The position numbers and the translations under genes were made by a program. From Bugula neritina (Eukaryota > Bryozoa > Gymnolaemata > Cheilostomatida > Bugulidae), in the NCBI GenBank assembly GCA_964035545.1, contig OZ037766.1, positions 1,855,501 to 1,919,500 on the forward strand: 64,000 nucleotides of DNA, written 5' to 3'. The notes beneath the pieces are model-generated. The model saw nothing but the letters and a program-made list of their open reading frames with translations. It was not told where the DNA came from and made no database searches. How positions within the stretch are numbered: position 1 is the stretch's first letter; each line of letters begins with the position of its first letter. Positions 23,101 to 38,100 of this stretch are shown piece after piece.

Positions 23101-26100
23101 TAAACCTTATCAAAGTATGTTTTATTGAGTTTAGATTTGTTTTTTTTGGCTTAGCAATATCCTAAATTGACTTCGAAATAAGCTTAAAGTTTGAAAAATA
23201 CTAATTACAACATTGAAACTAGGTCCGAGTCGCATGTCATGCATACAGTTGTGTAAAAAGTACGCGTAGCACCTCTGGTAACGGTTCACTGGTTTGTGAT
23301 AATCACAGCTGGTCACAATACGTCAACTAAGAAGCGTAAGTACGTTCCTGCAAACGGCCAATCCGGCAACGAGACTTCACCGGGTGGCGTTAGCGCGACC
23401 AATAGGAATACAGCAATACAGTACAATTGCATGACAAGCTGCACGTGGTTAGGTGCGCGTATATTATTGAATGCATAACTGCGTTTAATCATTTCTGATT
23501 GATACATCATTAGAGCAAGTAGTAGATTAATTTAAAGACTTAACAGCTGAAAGAGCCGCATATTCCACAGATCAGCTCGTTTTATTAAGAGAACATTGCT
23601 TTTCCACTACTTCCACTGAAGGATTTTATTCATAGTAAACCTCAACTGCACCAAAGCAAAGGATTCGAAAACAAGGAGTATACAGTTACCCGATTAACTG
23701 CACTAGAATATCTCACTTATCTGGCAATAATTTTGGTAAGTTTTCATAGTCATAGTTCTACTTCAAGCAGTAGCTGGTTTATTATCCCAAGTCGCAGATG
23801 ACTAGTTTTGTCAACACTCTAAAACTTGTGCTAACTACTTTTACTAAAATTTCGCTAAAAATAAAAGTAAATCTCTATAAAACATGAAACTTTTTACTGC
23901 AAATGTAATGTTATTTTCTTAGCTCCAATAATTGATAATAGATGATAAAGTTTCAGTTAAGTTATTAGTTAAGGCTAGGAAATAGATATATGGCTATGTA
24001 TTGCATTTACTGTATATAATAATGACAATCTGTAAAATAAAAATGGAAATTCAAACCAGTGCTGTTAACTAATGGCCAAAGCAATTAAAAATATTTTGAT
24101 TGAAACTTATACTTTAGTTATCTCTACTTTTTAATGAAGTCAAGTTTGATGGATTTCATAACCAGTACATGCAGTAAATGAAGCAATTAATATCAATAAT
24201 AATTGATGTAAAGTTATTCTCACAAATCAATTAAATAAACTCATTGCTTAGTTTCTAAGCCTGCCATTGCCAGTTGTGGAATTACCATTATGATTATCAA
24301 TAATTAAAGTATAAGTCTAGAGATAGTAACTGAGATTAAGATAATGGGTGTTTCTTTCGTAGTCTTATGTAACTTAGTCTATGACTATGAGTAATATTAG
24401 GAGAGAAACACCCTGTATCTTCCTTCAGTCACTGTGTGGGTGGTTGATTGGTACTGTAGCTACATGAGTCAGCCCAGCTATTGAAATTTTATGCGTAATC
24501 CTGTCTTCAAATGGAGACATTATAACCTGTGACTGGCCAAATATTGCGCAATGGATAAATTTCCTCGACTGTGATAGTTTCCCACATTTATGCAATCGTG
24601 AAATTTCCCTATATTGTTCTCCCTCATTACTAAAACAATGGGAAGGATAGCTTGTGGTGTAAGGTGGGAAAACCCGTGATAAGAACGATAGCGTCACGTA
24701 TAACTGGAGTTGATTCGACTACATTATAGAAAAGTTCCCTTCACTCATTTGATTAGTTAACAGGCTAGTATCTGTGTACTAAATCTAAGACTAATAGTTT
24801 GTTATATATTACAGAGAGAAGTTATTAGCACCAGATATACTACAACCTGTTTCCTGTACTTAACTATAATCAGCCATCATGAAGAGAAAGCTGATTGAAC
24901 CACTCAATGATCCATGCAGAGTAGTGCTGAAAAGATTCAAAGAAAAGAGAACCAAAATACTAAAACAGAGTTTAAAGAAACTAAAAGACATTCCCGATGC
25001 AGAGCAATGCCTTCGTCAAGCTGTCCTCATCAGAAACACATTTATCAGAGCCAAAGACCTTTCACCTAAAACATTCGAAAGACAACTCCCAACACTGACC
25101 GCCGAATCTCTAGACCAGGACAATAGTGATTTACTAATAGACTTAGAGCCCGTTGACAAACAGATGACCGACTCAAACGGCAATAGTTCCAGTTATCCCG
25201 AGCAATCTCATTACGTCAGCACAGAAAGGTCACAGTGCGGCAGCAGTAAGGACCTACAGATGGACAGCAGACAGCTGGTGGCCGTTTCATAGTCCTTGAC
25301 ACAAGTTATTTATTGTACATTTCCACCTCAAGAGTATTCACAGCCAGTAGATGTGTCGGCCCTGCTTATTGGTCCAACTTGCCTACATTAGCCAATGATG
25401 TATGCTGACACAAATCTAGATTAACCAACAGGATAAATCATACAATCCAACCAAAGTTATGGCTAATTTATAATGCAATTAACCTGAGAAGAATTTTATG
25501 TTATACATTTCAATGTACATAATTCCAATTATATTTATTCATAGATGAAGCTATGTAATTTATGCATAATTATCAGAGATGAGTTTTATGTGATTTTGAT
25601 GGGAATGCAATATCATTTAAATGTACTATTTTTATAAATTTAAATTATTCAACTATTACAATACTTATGTAACTGGATGCAATGACCTTATAATGTTTAT
25701 ATTGGACCCATTCAAGTCACTTTACAAAAATAAAATTCTAAAAATATCATGATTGCATAATTAATATTGTACCACAGTGTGGTATTGATTAAATCTTAAT
25801 AAGCCAATGACAATACTAATTTCCTGTTGATTCACAAATCTTAATTTCCGAGAAATTACACAGAGTGGAAGGCGCGCAAGAGTCGCGTCCATTATTCGGA
25901 TGTACATTACATAATATATATTACATTACATTATTCGGATGTATATTATATACATAAAACTACAAACCAACTGACAAAACACCAGTTACAACCTGCAAAC
26001 TCCTGTACTAACAAATAGCAGTATATCTGCCAACATAAACAGTGCACAGGTCAAACGATGAACTGCTTTTGTTGAGCCAGCTTAAAAAGAACGACACATT

Positions 26101-29100
26101 TTGAGACTTTCAAAATCCGTAACAGTTAACAAGACCAACATATCACCAGGTTGACAGCTAAACTATCAATTTATCATTTGTACTACTCATTCAACCAGTT
26201 GTTACGTTACTTTCATATTTGCGTAGGCATTATATGTGAGTGTGTAAACACTTAGGCTTGACAACGTCACACACCAGGCCTGCAGCTATCGGAGTTCGTG
26301 CTATTAAAGCACGTTTTTCTTATCTCAAACTCCAACCTTTACTAGAAAAGTTATTCCTTCATTAATTCAATACATTTAAATATTACCAATTTGTACGCAA
26401 CTTCACACACGTGTCATAGAAATATTCCTTGTATATTATAGACCTTTTATTGATAAACTTGACCAAGTTGATTATCTGCTACAAGTTCAACTCTCAGCTA
26501 AGTTTGTGTTTTATTTCCCAGTTTATAGTGAGAGTTTACTTGACTGAATAGGCTGCGCCTGTAATGGGCTGCAGCTATTAATAAAACATATTGGCAAACA
26601 GTTTCACAGCTGTAGCTGAGACAGCCCAGTAATATAATACAGGAGGGGAGTAGAATTACAACCAAGTATGAGCCGTAAAGGTATGCTGGTGAAATATCAG
26701 AGAGCTGAATGGACACACTGCTACTTCCTGTGACCCTCCGGTGTACATAACGTCAGCAGAGCAATGCTGCCGGAATGCCATAGTTACGTTAAATTAATAA
26801 CACCTTTAAAGTAATGAGATACCCTTGCCCTGTTGAACACTCTCAGCTCATATCGTGATATACATCTAGCTTGTGGCTTCTTTACAACTTATTGTATGCT
26901 GATAGAACTAATTTATATCTCTGTGACAGTTTCAAATAAACTGTTAAAATCCCATCAGCAGATGCAGGGACAAAGGCAATATGGAGGAAAGTACAATTAG
27001 GGAAAGTTGGTGGGTTTAATCCTTGCGTGAATTACTTTCCATGCTGGGAAACCACTGAATACAAATTACTTTGAATACAAACTTTAGAAAGCTCAAACAA
27101 AGCGTTTCGGAACAAAGGAAGTTTATCTGATACTGTGTATAGCTGTACCCACACTTGTATAACCTAACAGATAACAACACTAATGGATATATATATGCTG
27201 GATCAGCTGATAGGTGCCTAAGTAGGGTCTATAAGAGGGTAGAAAGTAGCTAGCAACAGTGTGTCACCAGAATTCAGCCACAAGTAGTCTTTGGGACTAC
27301 TTCGTGTCATCTTTGGTCTACTGGATATTATTCCTGCATTGCTTTTCTAGATGCTCATTCTTTCTTAACTCTTGATTTGCTAATTAATTATGAATATGAT
27401 TGGTTCCACTTAGTTAATGTTGAATCTACAAAAAACTAAACTTCCTTTTAACCAGCCACTATGACTGATAAATGTTGCAAATTTCTGCTGATATCTGTAA
27501 TAGCGTTTAAATATAGACACAGTAAGGGTTACTTATTGATAATAATATTGATTTCTGAGTGCATACTAAATTTTATTACTTGAGGAATGCAGGAGAAATT
27601 GTTTAATGATGCTGTATTTAGGAAGTAGGAGATTGATAGGGTGACAATATATTGGATGGATGAGTGTATGATTGGTGGGGTTGGTGGTACGCCCCACTTG
27701 GTAGGTGAGAGTAGAAGCATCCCTACCAGGCCCTCAACTTAGCATGATTGAGTAATTTATAAGATTTAAATAAGAAAATCAGTACGCCTGAAGTGCATAG
27801 TACTCCCAAGTAATTTTTGCAATTAATCCATCATTTATAGTAGATTTATGGTAATTCAAATGGAAAATTACCATTCAGGTAGGTTACCAGGCCAGAAGCC
27901 ATTTCCTTTAGAGTTAAGACTTTACAACTGCAACATTCTTTAGCAAATCTTACTATGTAGAGCAAATTTTGGGCATTTTAAAACAAAGAACCTGTTTTGA
28001 TTTAATTGTATAAAACAAACATGAAGAACAAGATCCTAGCGACAAGAAAAGACTCATTTTAGATAATTGTTTAGCTTGTTTCAGAGAAGGTAATTCCAGT
28101 CTTTCAGGGGGAGGTAAGGTTGGTAGAGACCACCAGTTATGATAAGTATAAGATAAGAAACATGACAATAATAAAACTGCTAAAGATTAGCGAATAGACT
28201 AGGTTTGTATTAATCACAATGTTTCATATTAATAGTCTACAAGATTGACCCACAATACCCTGCTTACTAACAACTAGCGTTGCTATAGCAACAACAGCAG
28301 CTGCCAGAACAAGCACATATTCCTTTCCAGTGTTGGCAGCATATAACATAACATTACATAACGTTGCATGTTGAAACTTCCCAAAAAGTAGTTAACTAAG
28401 ACTGAAACTAGATATAATTATAACATTTCTAATCAAGATTCTGCAGCTTCCCCCACACCGATTTCTATGAAATTACTGATACCACCTATTAGTATATAAT
28501 TTGTTGCAGCAGTTCATGGAAAGCACAAGGTACTGTCCCAGTAGACTGAATACAACCTGTAGACTTTCCTAGTCCGGTCTCTACCAGCATTCAACCCCAA
28601 TGGGGTTCTAGACTAGGAATTCCTGGTATTTCACATGAAAGCTAAACATGCAGGCTTCAGATTGTATAGGCCATAGGGTAAAATGTAGAATAAATTTACT
28701 AAAAGAAGAACCAAGGTGAAGGACAAGTTGTCAAACAAGCAGTAAGAGAGGTGATGTGAAATCTGTCAGAAGCTTCGTGGAATGGCAAAGAAATTGCTAA
28801 GATAAGCATTTTAGCCAGTAGATAGTACTGGCAGGTGATAGCAGGTACCCTGCATGCATCGAGGTATGCCATAGAAGTCATTTGCCAAGGGTCTACAGTT
28901 TGCAGTGACAGGTTTTAACACGTACTTGATAAAAGCCTAACAAGTGTTGTGACATGCACTTGCTAAGCAACAACTTAATGTCAAGTGAGAAACCCCAGCA
29001 AGTGCTAGCAGGTTCTGGATATGGCATGAGCAGTCCATGCTTGCAGAAGTTGGGAAGTTGGTGCTGAGATAGTTGAATGAAGCACAAGATAGATGAGTCA

Positions 29101-32100
29101 GTGACACTTCCTAGCAGCAGTGATTGAGTCAGCAGGCCATGAACAGTGTGTCATCAATCGTGAGAATATTCTGCCAGTTAATCATCTATGATGACACATC
29201 AGGAGCTAAACATGATATTACTAATCAACTGAAACTGTATTATGATAATTTGAATTTAAAAGTTAATATTCTACTAGAAATTATGTAAATAGTAACAGTT
29301 GGAGCCTAGCAATGATAAATGCCAGAAGTATGTGAGTATATACAAAGCTCTGATTGCATAGCACTGGTGTACAGTCTAATAACAGATACTTAAAACCCCA
29401 TTTCAGCAATTATAATAATTATTATCCAAGCAGGAATTTATTATCCAAAGAAGAACGAATGATAACAGGAGATAAACAAAGAATAATAACGGATGACCTG
29501 AAAATGGTGCTATAATACTGTGTAATTGGAAGTTTGGGGCATTTGTCAAACAATAGTATAACGAAGCTTTAAAAGCATAATCACCATTAATTCATAAGTT
29601 TAACAGAAAATAAAACTAATGGGCCAGCTATCCTCATTTTTTCCCCAACATACTATAGTAAGCCAAGATGAATCTTACTGCATTAGAATGGAAATTTCCT
29701 TTTCCTGAATGAACAACTAAATATATTTGCTGCTGAGAAAAACAAGAGCTGGACGGCTGCCAAGAAAGCTTTTCCTTATCTTCCTTCTCACTGGACTGTT
29801 ACTAGTAATCAAATAATGCATGGGATTCTTTGAAAAGAAAGGAGATTTTGATTTGTAGAAAAGTTGAGTTGTGTGGGATGGAGAGTGGGCATGAGTTACT
29901 ACTAGTTGACAATGGACTGAGCTGCAGTATAATGATGCTAGCACAGCTGCAAGTGATTGTAGATATGTATGTGGGAGAGCTAGCAGTCACATCTAGTGGT
30001 ACTTGATACAAAGGCATACATAATTGTATCTTTCTTGTTATTAATTAGTTGCATTTCATTGTTCGTGAGTTTCTTCAGCCACACAATACAGTTTAGTGTT
30101 TAAATAGCCCACAAATGTAGATATCCAAGTGATTTCTACTTCCGACAGACAAACAGACAGACGGACACCGGAATTGACTTGTACAATACTGCTAGCTGTG
30201 CTACATAGTACCATATACTGGAGCAGATAAACTGAATTAGTAACATCACTAATGAAACAAGAAGCATATGTGAAAGACACAAGTTTTAGTCTATCTTGAA
30301 AGACTTTATACAACTATAGTATATAATATAATATATAATATAATATATAACCTATTATAATAATATAATATAATATTATATATTATATTATATAATATAA
30401 TTATATAATATAATATATAATATAATATAATTATATTATATTATAATGCTGATTCTACTACTTCCAACCAGGAGATATTTTTACGAGAATAAAACTTCAG
30501 TTTGGATACTGTTTAGAACATCACTACTGACAAAAGAAACGTTGAAGTTGTTCCTAAGGGATGACCACATTTGGGGAGGGCAACCAGGCGCCTCTACTGC
30601 CTCTCAAATCCAAAAGGCTTTATTCTATGCTAATTTCTAAGAGCTGGTGCCGATAGCCACTTCAGGCTGCAGAGTAACCAGTCCATAGGCTGTTATGATT
30701 ATCTAATTCCCATATCACGTGGGGGCCGAGTGCTCACTCACTCAACACCCCTCGTATCATGTTTGCAAACTTTACTGTGTAGAAACTGTTTAATCTAAAG
30801 TGTGTGTCTACATTAACACTTGATAGGAATCAAAACGCTGCAAGAGCTGCCAACGATGCTATTCGAACATGTACGACAGCACGCCTACTTGGACTGATGA
30901 CTAGAAAACTGTTACATAATCTACCTGAAGTATAAGAGAAACAGTTGGAATACCAAATTGAAATACTGCCTGCAGCAATTTGCAACACGGCAGGGCAAAT
31001 CATGGATGTTTGAATGTTACTGGAAAACATGCAACGAGTTACAACACAAAGTGTCCAAGCTTCACATTTTGAGAATGGATTTTTCATTGGTGTTTGGAAA
31101 CAGTTGTATGAATGAGACCACAACCATAAGTACATGCAAACTGCAACCACAAATTCATCATATGAGCACCCATACTGCATAATACAAGTCATGGGAATGG
31201 GGTGATTAAGCCAGATGCAATATTATATGTTAGGTTACCTATTGAACACTGAGAGCATGCAGGTAAGACGCAGGTAATGATACTAATCAACAGTATCGTG
31301 AGGTAACATGAGCTAGGACCATCTTGCTATGAAACTGAGTTAACTGATGAAATTCCCTGAATGCTTAGGGAGGACGTTGACATTTACACACATCACTTCT
31401 GTTGCAGACGTTCAACAGCTTGGGTTATCATTATTGACAATAAATTATAAGGAATAGCAATTTCAGCTGTTTGTTATCCACTAATAAGGCAATATCACAC
31501 GTTTATTAATAATTAAATTCAATAATAGTTCTACACAAGTGCAAGTATAATGCCCTTGGATATCTTACAGGCCGGTATATCATATGAAAGGTGATAAAAA
31601 CACTCTATATATCTGCACACTGAGGGTTAAAGACTAGATTTTATATACCTTAGTATTTCTGGGCTGTGATTTACTATACCAAGTGTACAGAGTTCAAGAT
31701 CTTTCTGGAACTGTTAGTTACGAGGCATAACTCCACCATTGTACATGTTCTACATTTCAATTGGTTAACTGAGAAAGATGGGCACTATTGTTATTACTGT
31801 TACACTGTTGTTCCATGGATCCTTCGCAGAAGTTGGATCTTTCGCAGTTGCTTTGGATAATCAGTTGCCTTGTGTACGTTCAGGCTACCGTTCTATAATA
31901 GTCAGGGCTACATTCCTCCGTGGAAATCATATTTATTGAATTGAGTTCTGACTGCTTATCTCATGGAGTTTACGTTATTTCAACAACTTGTAATTATTAT
32001 AATCTTTTACATGTTTGCAATGCATTTCAACACACTAACTCACTATCTTGCCCTGCTAGCAGTTGAAAATGATTATTTCCATCAGTTGACCGAGCTAATA

Positions 32101-35100
32101 CTTAATGAACTAGTAGAAAGTCAAAGTGATGACGAAGAATCTGAAGATGACTACGAACCTCCCAGAAAAAGAGCTCGTCACTAGTGTAAGTCTGTGCTCT
32201 GTATTATTCTATGTACCTTTTCTTTATTGATTATATATATACATATATATAACTATATATGTATATATATATAATTATATATATATATATATATACACAC
32301 ATATTATATATATATATACATATATATATACATATATAACTATGTATATTAATTAATTTGTGTGTATACTGCTATAGTTAGTATAAGTATTACGAAAGAC
32401 ATCAACATGAATATAACAGAGTCTATTATCTACTACTCAGGTGTGGTGTTCACCCAGGAGACACAACTCCGATATAAGAAACAAGGCACCACCATATTGA
32501 GGTCTATATATCAGAGCCCAGACACTTGGTAACAAAGAGACCACCAGAAACACCACATCTAGTTGAACATCTGTTAGCATCCAGACAGAACAAAAAGACC
32601 TGAGCTACATAAGAGTGCTAAAAGTGAGTGATTAGTAATGGTAGAAGACTGAACAATAGACAAGGGCCGGTATTTATTGCCTAATTCCACCAACCAACGA
32701 GCAAACAAAGAGCATGTGCCTGGTCACCTAGAGGAAGCTGTAGGTGTCATATACCATCAGAAAAATAAGGAAATGAGAAGTAGGAAATCTGAAATTTATT
32801 TATTGAGCCGGTTTTTGCTTACTAATCATGAAATTGAGCTTTTTTGCTGAGCCATAATATAATATTTAGAAATTGTATTCAAATATATTTAGTTGAACTG
32901 AGAGTTCCATACTGAAACTAGAGGGTGGAGTTGCCGAGTTGTGTAAGAAAATAATTAGTCCCAATCTGCATATATTATGTTATCTGCATATATTATGTTA
33001 TCTGCATATATTATGTTACCTGCATATTATGTTATCTGCTTATATTATGAGTTGCAGAGAGTAGAGTGAACCAGTTGTATCATTTAGGTAAAGGCAGCAA
33101 TTTTCAATTAGATTAATTAAGAATTAAGTGCAATCATTATATAAACAATAACTTGGTACTGATATCTCTTCTTTCTCATTAAATAACCAACATTATTCAA
33201 TTCACCAATAAAAGAAGTTTCAGATGGGGGATAGTCTAAATTCTCAGACCTAGACTAGCCAATAACAAATGTGATTTCCAGCATCACTGTCCCTGCTCCC
33301 CATTGGTCACATCAGACTGTCCTTGTGTCTCATTGGTCACCCCAGACTGTGAAAGTTGATCAATAGTTTGATGGCATTTCCTTGAAGCTGGGAAGTTGAA
33401 TGATATTTGTCACTTTGGCTTTATCTGTAGTTACTTTATCTACAGTGACTTCACCTACAGTGACTTTACCTGCAGTGGTTTTACCTACAGTGGTTTTACC
33501 TCTACACAGAACTGATATCTAAAATTCTTAAGCTGATCTAATTTTAAACTTGTTTTCAGTTCCAAGAACCACTGAAAACAAATTATGATGGCCTCATTCA
33601 CACACATTTCTTTACACCCAGTCACAATCAAGTCAAGACTAAACTGTTTGTTTATTGTTTTGAAACTAAATCAACTTGGCTAAGATAAGCAAAACAACCA
33701 GCAAAGCAATGGGTTATGCCACTATGCTTTAAAAGACTGTTGATAGCTTTCCTGTCTTTGACTGCAAAATGCTCTTTTTTGTAAAGGAGGTAAGAAAAAG
33801 CAGTTCAAGAGTGCATTGCGTAGTTTTATCAATTCTTTGTACAATAAATTCTGAACTCAACTTTATGTTTTGGCTGGGTAAGTGAAGTAAGAATAGCAAG
33901 GGTAAGTGCAGTAAGAGTAAGTACAGTAAGAGTAAGTACAGTAAGAATAAGTACAGTAAGAATAAGTACAGTAAGAGTACGTGCATGGCAGAAGCATTGA
34001 TTCAAGCTTTAACAGTTTACACCTGATTTAGCTAAAACAAGACCACTACAAGCAGGAGACTGTAAAGAAACGACCATTCAAATAGATTTGCAAAGGCGAG
34101 TCTAGTGTGAGAGAAGAAGTTGCTGCAGCAGATGTTAATGCTACTTTCATTCACTCTGTTTATTTAATAGAACTCCAAGCTGTGTAAGATTGGGTTTCAA
34201 AAAGCAAATGATAATAGATGTTTGTTTGTAATGTAAGGCTGTACACAATATTGTGTAAGGCAAGTAATTACATATTCCCTACGAGTGAACATATCCCGCC
34301 TACAAGCATCCATGTTGGGTCATCTTCGGAAGTTGCATTGATCTCAAACTCATTCCCTAACCTCTATTGCAAAGGTTACCTATAATTGTTTAACAATTAC
34401 ATTAATTACCTACATAGACATACAACCTATGTGATTCTAATACCTACCAGAGTTTATGTATTCAAAATCCACTTACTGCATATATGCATTAGCATCCACT
34501 CTGTTCTTGCAATAAGTGGTCAATAGCTATTTATAGACAGTCAAAAAAGTATTGGGAATTCTATTTTTAGATTTCTATTTTTACATTGCAGGCAAACTGC
34601 CACTTTCTGTTTATTTATGCACTGGACTTCCTTCAAAGCAACAAAAAAGTTTCCAAGATGGCATTGAAATACGACATCTTCGTAAGTAGGAAATTTGATG
34701 AGGGAAAAAAGATTCAAAAGTTCCTGAAACAGTCGATTTCCCAAAACCCACTTGAAGGGCAATATGATCACATGGTACACATAGATAAGCTAGGAATTCA
34801 GCATATCAAAGGGAGATAATCCTTAAGTAGGTGTTACATATCCTAATAACAAACAACTAATATCTGTGGGTATTCCATATTCAAGATGGCAACAATTTTG
34901 GGTTTGGAACTAAAGGTTTGGGTTTGGGAGAAGATGGATGGTGACAGGTGAAGAAGCATGTAGAAAATGGAGCAGCTTGTTTTTACTAACCACTTGATTA
35001 AGTTACTGGGATTACATCATAATGTTTATTAATAGGATAATAACTTAACTGACCTATGAAAGACTTGTTTATACCAAACAAGGTGGTTGACCCATGTGGC

Positions 35101-38100
35101 CAGTTTGTTATTGCTGCATACTTTCAGCAGAGTAAAAATATTTTGCACCCAAAGACTATATCCAACAGTTATAACACATTGCTACTGAATGGCTGTTTTC
35201 GTGCTACAGCTATTACTATTGGCTAGTTTCTGAGTAAATAAATAGTCGTGTATAGTTTGCAGTAAAAACGTAAACAAGCAGAGTTCAACCGCAGGGTGGT
35301 CACGTGATTCACACAGTGGTAATCAGTGCTGTATGAGGCACGCACACTAGAGTGCACCTGCCCAAAGTATCACAATAGTCACATGTCAAAGTGACACTAA
35401 CATCAACCCATGGTGATTTTATTTTGTGCGCTTAATTCCTCAAATAATTACATCATTTGAACATGGGGTTAATTTTTATGCTTTATAGCATTGCATTGTA
35501 CTCAACAGTGAAATTAGCAAAAAACTAGAGATTGCAAAATTACTGTTAGTAATGATTTTGTATTTCTATGAGGGGGGAGAATGTTATAAAAACTATTACC
35601 CACACATCCACCACTTAGCAGTTCTCTATTGTGATTAATAGGACTATAATAACAATAAAAAGCTACCAATTTAGTGTTTATTTAGCACTGTCAAGTTATA
35701 GTCAGTTGTCTGTTGATGACTGACTATATAAGTTATATATTATGTGTTTAGTTGACTATATAAGTTATATATTATGTGTTTAGTTGACTATATAAGTTAT
35801 ATATTATGTGTTTAGTTGACTATATAAGTTATATATTATGTGCTTTGTTGCATTGTTCCCAGCCTATGCAACAGTAGAATGTGGTTATTATTTGGTAGGA
35901 CAATGTGTGACACAGCACTTTCTTCCTGTGTACATGCGTTGCTATGACAACAGCTTCTAAAATTGCCATAGTGATATTTATAAACACACCCTAAAGAGGA
36001 AATCAGTGAAATTTGAGACATATTTTTAGTTGAAAGCTCAAGGAGTTGTAGCAAAACCATCCACAAACTCTCACCAGTTGAAGGAAATGTAAATATTCAA
36101 GCTTAATCAATCTATACAACTTTTCTAATTCTTCAACAAAGTTTCTAAAAAAACCAAGCTTCCAGACCAACTTTTACGGCTGCCAATAAAATCCATACTC
36201 ATTACTATATATAGTGACCCGTGACATTATAACGTAAATATTACATGGTCTTGGGTTACTGATGAGAAATATAACCTTTGGGCCACTTAACACACAATAA
36301 TCCTTGGGTTAGTAGGCCACACCACCCCTAAAGTCAATTGATACCAACTCTAACATGACTACGGCCAAATAGAACTTTATATTTATTATATTTCCAATAA
36401 AACAAACCTTTGCAACCTTTAGAGACTTGTCAGCATAAGGAGGTGGCAGGGGAGAGTAGGATTGAGCCAGGAGGATTGGAGCCAGCCTTTCAGCATGTTT
36501 CTTCACATACTACAATGTATACCAGAGTCAGTTTGATCAGTCTAAGTGATTAGGGCAGTAATATCAGTCTATCATCAGACGAGTGAATTAGAAACATTCC
36601 TTATATCTGGTGTAACATATTTGAGCTCATCTGTGTACTAACTCTTACGACTTGCGAAGATCTACATTACAAATAGATGTTTTCTACATTCTGGTGGCGT
36701 AATGTTGTCACAAATCTCGGTACAACTTGGAGTTTAGTAAAGCAGTATTACTAACAGCTGGCAAATCAGTAGAGATAGACTACAATACACTCCCTAGGGC
36801 CTAGAGCCCTAAGCTAATCTTCAATTTAGTGGTGAACTAGGAAATGAAGGGCTTTATAGTAATACTTCACCAACACGTGTTACATAATCAAGTAATGGGG
36901 GGGGGATATTAATGTGCAGGGAAGTGCAAACAAAGAACAAATGGCAGTGAGTTATATTCACAAATGATTCCAGAGTACCCAATTTCTACTTCATCCTGGC
37001 ACAACTTTGGTGTTAAAGGACTCCTATAACCTGACAAGAGGGGGGGGGGTGTGGACAGATACAGTAGCATTGGGAGGGACACATGATTACACAACATCTT
37101 AAGGATTACAGAGATGATGGGTCAACGTCTTGAACCCCTTATGGATAATCCGAATATACCAACACAAGCAAAGCTGTACCAGCAAAACTCAAAGAGAGGC
37201 TTGACTTGATGAATCAGGCCGGCTTAATAGAACTCCACTACGACTGAGAAGAAACTCAAGTTGAAAGAGATGGCCATTAGAGTTGCAGAGACTGGAAGTA
37301 TTAAGGTAATGGGAACCCATCAAGTAGAGGAAGTATGGCAATCGCCAGATACTTCAGATCGTCAGCTGGTTAGTGCCGAGGGAATGGTAATAGTATGTAC
37401 ACCCTGCAATAAATCATACCGCTTTCCGGAATCATCTATCCATTTCACGTTCCTTAGAAAAACTCTGGGATAAAAATAAACCACATTTGCACTATCGCCA
37501 CAATCTTGTGTGAGAGAGTGGAGAACATAGCCTTTGCAACACTGCTACGGTTTAGGAGAGCTGGTAGAGTGTCTCGAGCCAAAATTGGTAAAAATTGAGA
37601 GAACTCAGGTTATTTTTCTTAAATATCTACAATTTTTGAGAAGTTATAGCTGTGGGAGGGGATGTATAACCTCTCAGCAGCATCTAGAAAGGATCCTTCT
37701 AGAAATATACCTGCTCCATTACAATATAAAACCCCAAGTCTCTCTACTATCAGCTCTACTATCAGCTCTACTATCAGCTCTCAGTTTGTCAGTTTTTACT
37801 AAATAAAAAAAGAAAATACAACACAGCACAATTACAAGATATTTCAACAGACAATTGCACAGCATTTCAATAGTAGGCCCATACATCATTTCAGCTGGTG
37901 ATGCAAACAATGAGCTTGCAAAACATGGATGTGCTTCCTACCAGCAACGAATAGGAGCAGATTTCAAGTTTGGAACTGATGCAAAGCCATTTCAGCTTGT
38001 TGACAAAATCTCTACTACTTCACTAATGACAAGCTAATTGATTTTTCCAACTTACAATGGACAGAGTAATAACAAGTTATTGCAGGAAATTACCAAGTCA

